This document shows, one piece after another, positions 16,687 through 24,345 of a stretch of 44,819 nt of DNA. Under the pieces are notes generated by a model, which saw only the letters and a list, made by a program, of their open reading frames with translations, did not search any database and was not told the DNA's origin. This DNA is from Sphingomonas sp. (lineage in GTDB: Bacteria; Pseudomonadota; Alphaproteobacteria; Sphingomonadales; Sphingomonadaceae), in NCBI RefSeq assembly GCF_023266535.1, contig NZ_JAHFPY010000010.1, forward strand, positions 1-44,819, given 5' to 3'. The position numbers were made by a program, and so were the translations under genes. The first letter of the stretch is position 1, and each line of letters starts with the position of its first letter.

Positions 16687-17468
16687 GCGGCGGTCCAGCC
16701 GCCGTCCATCGACAGGTTGGCGCCGGTGATCGAGGCGGCACCGTCGCTAGTGAGGTAAAGCGCCAGGCTGGCGACCTCGTCGACCGTGACGAAGCGCTTG
16801 GTCGGCTGGGCCGCGAGGAGGACGTCCTGCATCACCTGCTCGCGGGTGAGATTGCGCGCCTTCATCGTGTCGGGGATCTGATTCTCGACCAGCGGGGTCC
16901 AGACATAGCCGGGCGAAATGCAGTTGACGGTAACGCCGTCCTTGGCCGCTTCCAGCGCGACGGTCTTGGTCAGCCCGGCAACGCCATGCTTGGCGGCGAC
17001 ATAGGCCGACTTGTTGGGCGAGGCGACCAGGCTGTGCGCCGAGGCGGTGTTGATGATCCGGCCCCAACCGCGCTGGCGCATCGCCGGAAGGCACAGGCGC
17101 GTGGTGTGGAATACGGCGGTGAGGTTGATCCTGAGGATCGCCTCCCATTTCTCGACTGGAAACTCCTCGACCGGCGAGACGAACTGGATGCCGGCATTGT
17201 TGACCAGGATGTCGGGCGCGGTCAGCTCGTGGCCGCAGCGGCGGATCATCGCTTCGATCGCGTCGGCGTCGCCAAGGTCGGCGCCGTCGTGGAGCGCCTG
17301 CGCCCCCGACGAGGCCTCAAGCTCCTGCCGGATGCGCTCTATCTCATCCGGATCGCCGAAGCCGTTGATCATCAGGCTGGCGCCTTCAAAGGCGAAGGCG
17401 CGGGCGATGGCGAGGCCGATGCCGCTGGTCGATCCGGTGACCAGCGCGGTCTTTCCCTGAAGCTTCAT
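16683..17468 (-). CDS. bdhA: 3-hydroxybutyrate dehydrogenase (SDR family)
   Basis: A 261-residue short-chain dehydrogenase that interconverts (R)-3-hydroxybutyrate and acetoacetate using NAD, as part of polyhydroxybutyrate or ketone-body use. The cofactor motif is TGSTSGIGLAIA, the structural motif NNAGIQ, and the catalytic Ser, Tyr and Lys are in NTASAHS and YVAAKHG. NGFGD and IQFVSPVEEFP are typical of this dehydrogenase rather than of other SDRs. The ATG at 17468 has GGAG about 9 bases upstream; the open frame continues to 17639 but would read through a palindromic repeat (17476-17556), which argues against the longer form. Confidence 0.9.
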   Translation of the reverse strand: MKLQGKTALVTGSTSGIGLAIARAFAFEGASLMINGFGDPDEIERIRQELEASSGAQALHDGADLGDADAIEAMIRRCGHELTAPDILVNNAGIQFVSPVEEFPVEKWEAILRINLTAVFHTTRLCLPAMRQRGWGRIINTASAHSLVASPNKSAYVAAKHGVAGLTKTVALEAAKDGVTVNCISPGYVWTPLVENQIPDTMKARNLTREQVMQDVLLAAQPTKRFVTVDEVASLALYLTSDGAASITGANLSMDGGWTAA

Positions 17469-17475
17469 GAACACT

Positions 17476-17556
17476 CCGTCATTGCGACACCCGCGAAGGC
17501 GGGTGGAAGCAATCCTGCTGGATTGCCGCGTCGCCTTCGGCTCCTCGCAATGACGG
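17476..17556. repeat. 81-bp palindromic intergenic repeat (REP/MITE-like)
   Basis: Perfect 12-base outer arms CCGTCATTGCGA (17476-17487) and TCGCAATGACGG (17545-17556) enclose two smaller inverted repeats: CACCCGC/GCGGGTG and GCAATCC/GGATTGC. The type, with CATTGCGA at its ends and GCAATCC near the middle, is seen widely in alphaproteobacterial intergenic DNA. It fills most of the gap between bdhA and the metalloprotease gene and lies 7 bases upstream of the bdhA start codon. Its effect on bdhA expression is not known. Confidence 0.75.
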
Positions 17557-17620
17557 CTCCGGCGGCAATTGCAACCGTAACGATGCTGGCGCATTGGAAC
17601 GGCAAAGCAGGAGGGCTCCC

Positions 17621-18478
17621 ATGCGTTTTGGCGATTCACCCGAAAGCGAAAATTTCGAGGATCGAACCGGTCAGTCCGGCGGCGGCGGGCTGAGCCTGGG
17701 CGGAGCGGGCGGTGGCGCGCTGGCGCTGCTCGCCCAGTTCGTCATTTCGCGCTTCGGCATCGCCGGCATCCTGATCCTTGCGCTGGGCTATTGCGCGCTG
17801 ACCCAGTTCGGTGGCGGCGGGATGCTCGGCGGTGGCGGAACGATGCAGGAGGGTCCGTCGAAGCTCGACCCGGCGACGCGCAAGTTCATGGTGCAGGTGC
17901 TGGGTTCGACCGAGCAGGTGTGGGGCCAGATCTTCCAGCAGGCTGGCGCCCGCTATACGCCGACCAAGCTGATTGCCTACTCTGACTACAACCAGTCAGG
18001 CTGCGGCGCGGCGCAGGCGGCGATGGGGCCATTCTATTGCCCGACCGACAAGCAGATCTACATCGACCCGGCCTTCTTCAACGAGCTGTCGCGGCGTTTC
18101 AAGGCGCCGGGCGACTTCGCCCAGGCCTATGTCATCGCCCATGAGGTCGGCCATCATATCCAGGATCTCGAAGGAACGCTCGACAAGGCGCAGGCGGCGC
18201 AGGCGCGGAGCAGCACCAGCGGCGGCAATGCCATCCAGGTCGGGGTCGAGCTGCAGGCTGACTGCTATGCCGGCGTCTGGGCCAAGCGCTCCGGCGCGCT
18301 GGAGCAGGGCGATATCGAGGAAGGAATGCGCGCGGCGGAGGCGATCGGCGACGATATGCTGACCCAAGGCAAGGTCTCGCCCGACAATTTCACGCACGGC
18401 ACCTCGGCGCAGCGGATGGAAGCGCTCCGCAATGGCCTCGCCAGCGGCAATCCGTCGACTTGCAACTACGCGAAATAG
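17621..18478 (+). CDS. YpfJ-family neutral zinc metallopeptidase
   Basis: A 285-residue protein. The N-terminus MRFGDSPESENFEDRTG is typical of the family, followed by a Gly-rich stretch, one membrane helix (about 35-60) and a second Gly-rich linker. The catalytic zinc site HEVGHHIQDLEG lies near residue 175, with the third-ligand region VELQADCYAGVWA about 40 residues later. Family members are membrane-anchored M48-like proteases with uncertain substrates. AGGAGGG lies about 6 bases before ATG 17621. It stands alone on the plus strand apart from the small downstream gene 4 bases after its stop. Confidence 0.92.
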   Translation: MRFGDSPESENFEDRTGQSGGGGLSLGGAGGGALALLAQFVISRFGIAGILILALGYCALTQFGGGGMLGGGGTMQEGPSKLDPATRKFMVQVLGSTEQVWGQIFQQAGARYTPTKLIAYSDYNQSGCGAAQAAMGPFYCPTDKQIYIDPAFFNELSRRFKAPGDFAQAYVIAHEVGHHIQDLEGTLDKAQAAQARSSTSGGNAIQVGVELQADCYAGVWAKRSGALEQGDIEEGMRAAEAIGDDMLTQGKVSPDNFTHGTSAQRMEALRNGLASGNPSTCNYAK

Positions 18479-18482
18479 GCTA

Positions 18483-18938
18483 ATGATGGTCGTAACTGCA
18501 TTGATGCTTTGGTCAGCGGTCGCGACGCCCGCCAGCGCCAAGCCCTCCGATGCCGCTGCGAACTTCGCTCAGCGAAATTTCGGGATAAGTAACTTTAAAC
18601 GTGCTGACGCCGACCTAAATGGCGATGGGCTCCCCGAAGCGCTTATTTACAATCTGGATGGTTGCGGCAGCGGAGGCTGCACACTTGTCATCCTCTCCCC
18701 CAAGGGGAAGACCTTTCGTGTGTTGTTGAGATCAACCGTAACCCAGCTGCCGATAAGAGTGCTCTCAACGTCCACTCAAGGTTGGCGCGATATTGGCGTG
18801 AGCGTTTTTGGCGGGGGAATAACCAAAGCTTACATGGCCCAGTTACGGTTCAACGGTCGGCGGTACCCCAGCAATCCAACCGTGGCGCCGGCAACTCCCT
18901 TGGCCACGCCGGCCGGCAAGCTGCTCATCGCTGAGTAG
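18483..18938 (+). CDS. Secreted hypothetical protein with an EF-hand-like loop
   Basis: A 151-residue protein with an N-terminal signal peptide (MMVVTALMLWSAVATPASA). The mature domain contains DADLNGDGLPEALIYNLDGCGSGG, an EF-hand-like or FG-GAP-like calcium loop, followed by a beta-rich region. I do not recognise a named family. It begins 4 bases after the metalloprotease stop, so read-through from that gene is likely. Base composition is clearly less GC-rich than its neighbours, which hints at more recent acquisition. A second ATG three bases downstream is equally possible. Confidence 0.72.
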   Translation: MMVVTALMLWSAVATPASAKPSDAAANFAQRNFGISNFKRADADLNGDGLPEALIYNLDGCGSGGCTLVILSPKGKTFRVLLRSTVTQLPIRVLSTSTQGWRDIGVSVFGGGITKAYMAQLRFNGRRYPSNPTVAPATPLATPAGKLLIAE

Positions 18939-18952
18939 GTTGACGGCGTAGA

Positions 18953-19942
18953 CTACAGCTTCAACAGCATCTTGCCGGTATTCGCGCCAGTGAACAGGCC
19001 GAGGAATGCGTCGAGCGTGTGGTCGAGGCCTTCGACCACCGTGTCGCGCGACTTGACCTGGCCGGTCGCCAGCCAGCCGCCCATGTCGCGGTAGAAATCG
19101 CCGAGCTGGCCGAGATAGTCGGTGTAGATGAAGCCCTTGAGGCGGAGGCGCATGGCGATGATCCGCGCGATGTATCGGAGGCTGGTCGGCTGGGCCTCGT
19201 TATAGATGTCGATCATGCCGCAAATGGCGAAGCGGCCGTCCTTGCGGGCGACGGCAAGCGCGGCGTCGAGATGCTCGCCGCCGACATTGTCGAAATAGAC
19301 ATCGATGCCCTTGGGCGCGGCCTCGGCAAGCTGCTTTAAGACCGGTCCGGCCTTGTAATCGACCACCGCATCGGCTCCGAGCGAGCGGACAAAGTCGCAT
19401 TTGTCGGCGCCGCCGGCCGACCCGATCACGGTCATGCCCCTGGCCTTGGCGATCTGCACCACCGCCGATCCGACCGCGCCCGCCGCGGCCGAGACGAACA
19501 CGATGTCGCCTTCCCTGGCCGAAGCAGCGTCGAGCAGCCCGAAATAAGCAGTGCCGCCGGTCAGGCCGAGATTGCCGAGGAAGGCTTGCGGCTCGACCCC
19601 TGGGATCGGCGGCAGCTTGTTGAGCGAAGTAGCGGGGGCCACCGTCTCGTCGCGCCAGCCACCCATGTGCAACACCATGTCACCGGGCGCAAAGCCGGGG
19701 TCGTTGCTTTCGATGACCTCGCCGACCGCGCCGCCTTCCATCGGAGCATCGAGCGCGAACGGCGGGACATAGCTCTTCACGTCATTCATCCGCCCGCGCA
19801 TGTAGGGATCGACCGACAACCAGCGGTTGGCGACGCGGACCATGCCGTCGCCGAGCGCACCCGGATCAAAGTCCTTGAGCGCGAAATCCTCCGGAACCGG
19901 CATGCCATTGGGGCGGCGCATCAAATGCCAGGCTCGGGCCAT
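18953..19942 (-). CDS. NADP-dependent oxidoreductase (medium-chain, CurA/YncB type)
   Basis: A 329-residue zinc-independent medium-chain dehydrogenase. The N-terminal substrate domain includes VDPYMRGRMNDVKSY, and the Rossmann domain carries SAAAGAVGSAVVQIAKARG and GSAGGADKC, followed by YFDNVGGEHLDAAL. This is the leukotriene B4 dehydrogenase/CurA branch, which reduces C=C bonds of enones using NADPH; the physiological substrate is unknown. The start ATG 19942 gives a protein of the usual length for the family. It is convergent with the small secreted protein gene at 18483-18938. Confidence 0.92.
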   Translation of the reverse strand: MARAWHLMRRPNGMPVPEDFALKDFDPGALGDGMVRVANRWLSVDPYMRGRMNDVKSYVPPFALDAPMEGGAVGEVIESNDPGFAPGDMVLHMGGWRDETVAPATSLNKLPPIPGVEPQAFLGNLGLTGGTAYFGLLDAASAREGDIVFVSAAAGAVGSAVVQIAKARGMTVIGSAGGADKCDFVRSLGADAVVDYKAGPVLKQLAEAAPKGIDVYFDNVGGEHLDAALAVARKDGRFAICGMIDIYNEAQPTSLRYIARIIAMRLRLKGFIYTDYLGQLGDFYRDMGGWLATGQVKSRDTVVEGLDHTLDAFLGLFTGANTGKMLLKL

Positions 19943-20041
19943 TTCGCTTCTCCTCGGGTCGCGTTTCGCAACGGATTAGGCGTTTGGCTGGGCAAACAAA
20001 AGAGGCCAAGAGCCGGAGCGAAAAAGGAGGGTGGAGGGGCG

Positions 20042-20070
20042 TTGCCAGAGGAGAAAACGCCCGCTAATGA
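20042..20070 (+). promoter_or_regulatory. Putative sigma-70 promoter of tRNA-Ala
   Basis: TTGCCA at 20042-20047 and TAATGA at 20065-20070 are separated by 17 bases, a good match to housekeeping -35/-10 boxes. The tRNA starts 21 bases after the -10 box, leaving a short leader. Assigned by pattern and position only. Confidence 0.5.
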
Positions 20071-20090
20071 GCCGCCTCACCGTAGGGCGC

Positions 20091-20166
20091 GGGGCTGTAG
20101 CTCAGATGGGAGAGCGCTGCAATCGCACTGCAGAGGTCAGGGGTTCGATTCCCCTCAGCTCCACCA
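20091..20166 (+). tRNA. tRNA-Ala (anticodon CGC)
   Basis: A complete 76-base cloverleaf. The acceptor stem is GGGGCTG/CAGCTCC with the G3-U70 wobble pair that marks tRNA-Ala. The D arm is GCTC/GAGC. The anticodon stem CTGCA/TGCAG encloses the loop ATCGCAC, giving anticodon CGC (reads GCG). The T arm is AGGGG/CCCCT with TTCGATT. The CCA end is encoded. The region just after it holds a metal-related minus-strand gene cluster, but no direct repeat of the tRNA 3' end was seen that would prove integration. Confidence 0.97.
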
Positions 20167-20209
20167 GCCGCGCCCACGGCCCGCGAAGCGAGCCCACCTA
20201 ACTCACCAT

Positions 20210-20857
20210 CTAATGACTATGCTCATGGCCGGGAGCATGAGTATGCGGCTTCGATGCCGGGTCATGCTGATCCATTTGCCCGGCCATTGGCGGCATATGC
20301 TCCATCATCTCATCATGGCTTTCAGGCGCGCTCGCTACCGCAGCCTTATATTGTTCGGGTGTCATCTTCGGCAGCTGGCCAATGAACGCAACCATGTCCC
20401 AGATTAGCTGGTCGTCATGTGTTTTGCCCCAGGCCGGCATCGCGCTCATTTTTACGCCATGCTTGATGGTCCAAAACTGCTCGGCGGCCGGCTGACCGGG
20501 TTCTCGCGCAAACTCAGGGGCCGCCGGATAGAGACCCTGACTTAACTCCGACTTTTCCAGTCCCGGCCCGAGGTGACAGCCTGTGCACATCTCATTGTAG
20601 AGACCGGCACCGGCGGCAATGCGCTTGGGGTCATTGAGGTCAGCCGGCACTTTGATGTCGCGGGCGTGGGTGGCGATCGACCGTTCACGGAACTCGTCCA
20701 ACGTGCCGTAGACCAGCTTCGAGTGCGGGGCGTCCGCGCCGATGTTGTAAACGCCCAGGTAGATGAAGATGCCACCAAAGGCGCCGATGATCAGCAATGC
20801 GACAATGACGAATGCCGTGCTCGGCAGGTGCCGGCGCAGATCGAATGCCTTGCTCAT
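20210..20857 (-). CDS. Membrane-anchored cytochrome c
   Basis: A 215-residue protein with a short cytoplasmic N-terminus, one membrane helix (about 14-37), and a periplasmic c-type domain with heme-binding CTGCH (near residue 90) and a likely Met ligand in KHGVKMSAMPAWG. The C-terminus is unusually rich in His, Met and Asp (SHDEMMEHMPPMAG... and HTHAPGHEHSH), suggesting metal binding. ATG 20857 overlaps the stop of the preceding gene (ATGA). It ends a five-gene minus-strand run of His/Met-rich exported proteins. An electron-transfer role in metal or oxidative stress is inferred; the redox partner is not visible. Confidence 0.85.
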   Translation of the reverse strand: MSKAFDLRRHLPSTAFVIVALLIIGAFGGIFIYLGVYNIGADAPHSKLVYGTLDEFRERSIATHARDIKVPADLNDPKRIAAGAGLYNEMCTGCHLGPGLEKSELSQGLYPAAPEFAREPGQPAAEQFWTIKHGVKMSAMPAWGKTHDDQLIWDMVAFIGQLPKMTPEQYKAAVASAPESHDEMMEHMPPMAGQMDQHDPASKPHTHAPGHEHSH

Positions 20858-21351
20858 GACTGCTTCTCCGACGACCAGTGAATATGAACGATCTTCCATG
20901 CCTTGCCGATCTTGCGAAGCACCATCGTCTCGGTCGTGACTAGGTCGATGGGCTTGCCATTCCAGGTGCCCGTGGTGCGGCCTTCGCTAGCGATCCAGGC
21001 GAGGTTGCCGAGCGTGGCTCCGCTTCGGCTGCTGACGACCGCAGTGGTCGCGCGCGAAAAGGCCGCATCGGCGGGCAAATGGTGCGCCGCATATTCGGCC
21101 TTGCTGCGCTCAACGCCACCGCTTTCGTAGATGATGGCGTTGTCGGCGAGCAGGGCGGCCGCAGCAGCTGTATTGCCGCGCCGCAAGGCGGCATGGAAGG
21201 CGTCAACCGTTGCTGCCGCCCCCTGCGCCGATACCGGCAGCGAGCCGGACTTGCTCTGGGCAGCCGGCGGGTGATGGGCTTCAAGCGGGGGCGCCAGGGC
21301 CAACAATGTGCCAAGCGCCGCCATTCGCAGGGTGTTTGAGATTCGTGCCAT
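20854..21351 (-). CDS. Secreted NTF2-like (DUF4440-type) protein
   Basis: A 165-residue protein with a signal peptide ending near LEAHH and a single cone-fold domain: VDAFHAALRRGNTAAAAALLADNAIIYESGG at the start and GKAWKIVHIHWS at the end, both typical of SnoaL/DUF4440 members. It starts 4 bases downstream of the beta-barrel gene stop and overlaps the cytochrome c gene, so all three appear co-transcribed. No catalytic residues can be assigned; such domains often bind small ligands. His residues follow the signal peptide. Confidence 0.82.
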   Translation of the reverse strand: MARISNTLRMAALGTLLALAPPLEAHHPPAAQSKSGSLPVSAQGAAATVDAFHAALRRGNTAAAAALLADNAIIYESGGVERSKAEYAAHHLPADAAFSRATTAVVSSRSGATLGNLAWIASEGRTTGTWNGKPIDLVTTETMVLRKIGKAWKIVHIHWSSEKQS

Positions 21352-21355
21352 GATC

Positions 21356-22738
21356 CTACTCCACCTTCAGCCGGACGAAGCCCATTGCGCCGACGGGATT
21401 GCTGCTGCCGTACAGAGTCTTAAGCCCATCGGGCACAAAGTTGACCGCGAACAGGCCGCCCAGCCCAAGGGCAAGGTGTTCGGCAATGCCGAAATCATGG
21501 ATGGCCCCGAGCGAAACCTTGCCGACCCTGAAGGCAGGCCCGTGCTCCTCGGGGTCCTCGACCAACTCCCGGTTCTCGGTCAGTTCTCCGCGGCCGAACA
21601 GCGTCCACGGGCCATGCTTCAGCCCTGCCTCGAGTGCGAACCCGTCATCGGTATGGCCCTCGACGGTCCGGCGCCCCCAGGCCAGTGTGCCTGCCAGCCT
21701 CCAGCCGGGAGCGATTTCGCGTGCATAGAGTGCACTTGCCGACCAGCGCTTTTGGTTGACGCCCGGCTCGAGCTGCTCGCTATCCACCAAATGACCCCAG
21801 CTGCCCTGCAGAGACAAACTCTTGGTCGGGTTCCACGACAGGCGCGCGCTTGTCGAATCCAGCGGGCCGGTTTCGAAGTTCCAGCGGTGCTGGTCCGGTT
21901 CGCGGCCGTTGAACCGGCTGACCTCCAGCTTCAGCCGGTCGACCACCACTCCTGCCGTTAGCACGCCGAAACTGATGTGGGTCGAATCCAGCCAATGGTG
22001 GCTGATCGGCGCCTCGGGCGAATCCATGATCGCTTCCCGGTGCAGATAGACCGGAGGCCCGTAAGCGGGTTCGCCGGGCAAGGCGGCATAGAGGAAGACG
22101 CTGGCCGCCGGGCCGATGTTTTGAGCGATCGAGGCCGACAGCTCCACGAAGAAGTCGTGCGGGTGCTGGCGATCGACCAGCCGGTCGGTGCCGTTGGCGG
22201 TCTCGCCGCTGGCCAGCAGCAATGGATAGCCGCGCTTGCCCATCTGTGGATCCGGGCTCAACGCCGCCCTGAATTGGAGCGTGCCGTCGCCGAGCTGGCG
22301 GCGGGCCGTGCCGATGAAATGCCCGGAAACGAATGCCTTGTCGTCGCCGCGCGTTCCGGACTGGTGATCGAACACGAGGTTGACCGTGCCATGGCCCATA
22401 AGGGTCCAGTCGCCGCTCATGATGTGGATTCCGGCATGCTCGCTGGCATCGGGCTGCCAGGCGGTGCCCGAGGCTTCGCGGTTCATCGGATAGGAGCCTA
22501 GCGCTCCGGTCATCGAGCCATGGCCGCTGTGCTCGCCTGCCGCCATTTGATCATGGGACATCGTCGAATGGTCCATATTCATATGGTCCATCGGCTCGGC
22601 GGGCTTGTCCGGTTCAGCTGGCGGAGCAGATTGTTCCGGCATCGGCATCGGCATGTCGTGTCCGACATGCTGCGCCAAAGCAGGTACAGGGATGGAGGCA
22701 AGCGCGATGGCGCTCGCCGCGAACAATTTGGTCGTCAC
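21356..22738 (-). CDS. Outer-membrane beta-barrel candidate with His/Met-rich N-terminus
   Basis: A 460-residue protein with a signal peptide (ending PALAQ), then about 70 residues dominated by His, Met, Asp and Pro (GHDMPMPMPEQ, MDHMNMDHSTMSHDQ). The remaining 380 residues alternate polar and hydrophobic residues, with many Trp/Tyr/Phe residues and Gly turns, ending in an RLKVE strand. This looks like an outer-membrane beta-barrel. The Met/His region resembles the metal-binding segments of CopB-type copper proteins, but the barrel itself is not one I can name. GTG 22738 has GGGAG about 9 bases upstream. It sits third in the five-gene metal-related run. Copper is the favoured ligand; this is inference. 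Confidence 0.75.
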   Translation of the reverse strand: MTTKLFAASAIALASIPVPALAQHVGHDMPMPMPEQSAPPAEPDKPAEPMDHMNMDHSTMSHDQMAAGEHSGHGSMTGALGSYPMNREASGTAWQPDASEHAGIHIMSGDWTLMGHGTVNLVFDHQSGTRGDDKAFVSGHFIGTARRQLGDGTLQFRAALSPDPQMGKRGYPLLLASGETANGTDRLVDRQHPHDFFVELSASIAQNIGPAASVFLYAALPGEPAYGPPVYLHREAIMDSPEAPISHHWLDSTHISFGVLTAGVVVDRLKLEVSRFNGREPDQHRWNFETGPLDSTSARLSWNPTKSLSLQGSWGHLVDSEQLEPGVNQKRWSASALYAREIAPGWRLAGTLAWGRRTVEGHTDDGFALEAGLKHGPWTLFGRGELTENRELVEDPEEHGPAFRVGKVSLGAIHDFGIAEHLALGLGGLFAVNFVPDGLKTLYGSSNPVGAMGFVRLKVE

Positions 22739-22764
22739 AAATTTTCTCCCGAGATGCGGGAAAC

Positions 22765-22790
22765 CGGCGGCGCCCGAACGAGCGCCGCCG
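22765..22790 (-). promoter_or_regulatory. Intercistronic hairpin in the metal-related run
   Basis: CGGCGGCGC (22765-22773) and GCGCCGCCG (22782-22790) form a 9-bp GC stem with an 8-base loop, between the small Cys/His-rich gene and the barrel gene. No U-run follows it on the minus strand, so it is more likely a processing or mRNA-stability site than a full terminator. Confidence 0.45.
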
Positions 22791-22803
22791 ATCCAGTCAC
22801 AGC

Positions 22804-23016
22804 CTAGCGCTGGTGGCCAGCGTGGGCGTCGCCCATGGCATGATCGCCATGCTCGGCATGGTCCTTATGGTCCATGTCCTTGCAACAGCAGCATTCCTTG
22901 CTCTCTGCCTTCATCTTCTCGCAGCAATCCTGCTTGGGTGCAGGCGCCGGGTCGGCAGCATAGGCAACGCTGGGTAGGGCGATCGTCAGCGCGATCGCGG
23001 TCATCAGTTTCAACAT
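22804..23016 (-). CDS. Small secreted Cys/His-rich putative metal-binding protein
   Basis: A 70-residue precursor with a clear signal peptide (MLKLMTAIALTIALPSVAYAA). The mature part, under 50 residues, contains DCCEKMKAESKECCCCKDMD followed by HKDHAEHGDHAMGDAHAGH, that is six Cys and eight His. Such density strongly suggests binding of a thiophilic metal such as copper. AAGGGAG precedes ATG 23016 by about 8 bases. The longer frame up to 23259 overlaps the next gene upstream and is not used. It is second in the five-gene run. No named family was recognised. Confidence 0.78.
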   Translation of the reverse strand: MLKLMTAIALTIALPSVAYAADPAPAPKQDCCEKMKAESKECCCCKDMDHKDHAEHGDHAMGDAHAGHQR

Positions 23017-23057
23017 GTTCAAACTCCCTTGAAATCGAATATTGGAAGAGGTCGATT

Positions 23058-23387
23058 TCAGGCGAGGCGGGGAGGGGGAGTAGGCAGTTCGGCCAAATAG
23101 CTGATGTGGTCCTGGTCCGACGCCGGCCGCGCGCGCGACGGATGATATTGGACAATCCCGGGCTCCCCGGAGGGAACCACCACCGCGATGCACATCGCCG
23201 CGCAGCAGTTCTTGTCCGCGGCCTTGTGATGGCGGTCCGGCTGGGACTGCTGGTCGCAATGCGCCGACTTGGCCATTTGCCCGTGATGGGAGGCCGGAGC
23301 AGCCGCTTCCGCCATCGCCGTAAGCCCAAGCGGTGCGAGGGTCATCGCGACCAAGAGCAGCAGGGCCAGGAGGCGGCGGAACAGCAT
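23058..23387 (-). CDS. Secreted hypothetical protein, His/Cys-containing
   Basis: A 109-residue protein with a signal sequence (MLFRRLLALLLLVAMTLAPLG). The mature part has SHHGQMAKSAHCDQQ, HHKAADKNCCAAMCIAVVV and a Pro-rich end (ELPTPPPRLA). The Cys/His arrangement and position at the head of the five-gene run suggest periplasmic metal handling; some short proteins of copper operons look similar, but I cannot assign a family with confidence. The ribosome-binding site is weak. The 229-base gap upstream, shared with the divergent small membrane protein gene, shows no recognisable operator. Confidence 0.7.
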   Translation of the reverse strand: MLFRRLLALLLLVAMTLAPLGLTAMAEAAAPASHHGQMAKSAHCDQQSQPDRHHKAADKNCCAAMCIAVVVPSGEPGIVQYHPSRARPASDQDHISYLAELPTPPPRLA

Positions 23388-23616
23388 CGCCCTGGCTATG
23401 CCCGCTTACTCCGAGCTTGGCAACGCGGTTACCCTATCCTACAGCAGCCGTTAGCCCAGCGTTTACCGCAATTTTCGGCCACTCGTGGATTTGCCCAGTT
23501 GGCCCGAAACGCGCTAATAGGCAATCGACGCGACGGCCGTTGTGATGACCGCCTGCGCCGCATAAGCCGGCGTCGTCCAGAAACCAGGCGCCCGGCCCAA
23601 GTGGAGGAGCGTCTTC

Positions 23617-23892
23617 ATGCTCAAAAATGTTGGCAATATCGACCGCGTGGCGAGGCTCATGGCGGCCGCGTTCCTGTTCTTCCTCGTCTGGACTCCGGGG
23701 GTGGTGCTGTCGGCGAATGCCAGGACGGACTGGTACCTGCATTGGGTGCTGCTCATCGCGGGAGCCTATCTGGCCTTGACCGCGATCTTCGGCTCCTGCC
23801 TGGTCTATCGGATACTGGATGTTGACAGCCACGTTCATGGTGGCACTTATCACAGCGGTGAAGACCCGTTTGACGGGAGAGCAGGGAATTAA
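23617..23892 (+). CDS. YgaP-like (DUF2892) small membrane protein, copy 1
   Basis: A 91-residue protein with two membrane helices (about 13-33 and 42-62). The start MLKNVGNIDRVARLM is typical of the DUF2892/YgaP transmembrane domain. The C-terminal tail (HGGTYHSGEDPFDGR) is shared almost exactly with the paralogue at 24072-24323. GGAGGAG lies about 7 bases before the ATG. It is divergent from the metal-related run. YgaP proteins combine this domain with a rhodanese, which is missing here. Function unknown. Confidence 0.83.
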   Translation: MLKNVGNIDRVARLMAAAFLFFLVWTPGVVLSANARTDWYLHWVLLIAGAYLALTAIFGSCLVYRILDVDSHVHGGTYHSGEDPFDGRAGN

Positions 23893-24071
23893 CGGGCGGT
23901 AGCGCAGGGCAGCGCGACCGCGACAAGACGAAACAGGGGTTCATCAGCCGCAACGGCGCCATGCCTGGTGCATGGCGATCGGCCGAGGGCAAGTTTCGGT
24001 CAGGCCAGCGCTGCAAGAGGGCGGCGCCGACCGGGCCAAGGTGTCGGTTCCAAGTGGAGGGAGCGTCTTTC

Positions 24072-24323
24072 ATGGTGAAGAATCTGAGTGCTGGCGATCG
24101 TGTGGCTCGCCTGGTCGTCGCGGCCGCGTTGGCGTGGATGGCGTATGATGGCGTGTTCGAGGGCACGGTCGGCTATATCGCCTATGCCATCGCTGCCTAT
24201 CTGCTGCTGAGCGCGCTCATCAGCCATTGCATTTTCTACAAGATGCTCGACTTCAACAGCAAGGAACAGGGCGGGACTTACCATGCGGGTGAGGATCCGT
24301 TCGATGGCAGAGGGGGCGACTGA
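24072..24323 (+). CDS. YgaP-like (DUF2892) small membrane protein, copy 2
   Basis: An 83-residue paralogue of the protein encoded at 23617-23892, with two membrane helices and the same landmarks: VKNLSAGDRVARL at the N-terminus and GGTYHAGEDPFDGRGGD at the C-terminus. The leader before the ATG (CAAGTGGAGGGAGCGTCTTTC) nearly repeats that of copy 1, so the duplication included the ribosome-binding region. ATG 24072 was chosen because homology with copy 1 begins there; the open frame extends upstream to 23961 without support. A palindromic three-hairpin repeat begins 23 bases after the stop. Confidence 0.83.
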   Translation: MVKNLSAGDRVARLVVAAALAWMAYDGVFEGTVGYIAYAIAAYLLLSALISHCIFYKMLDFNSKEQGGTYHAGEDPFDGRGGD

Positions 24324-24345
24324 GGGCCCGAGCGTAAGGCAGGCC

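Noticed and set aside
20091-24323. A genomic island integrated at tRNA-Ala
   Set aside because: No integrase and no repeat of the tRNA 3' end were seen; the case rests on position alone.
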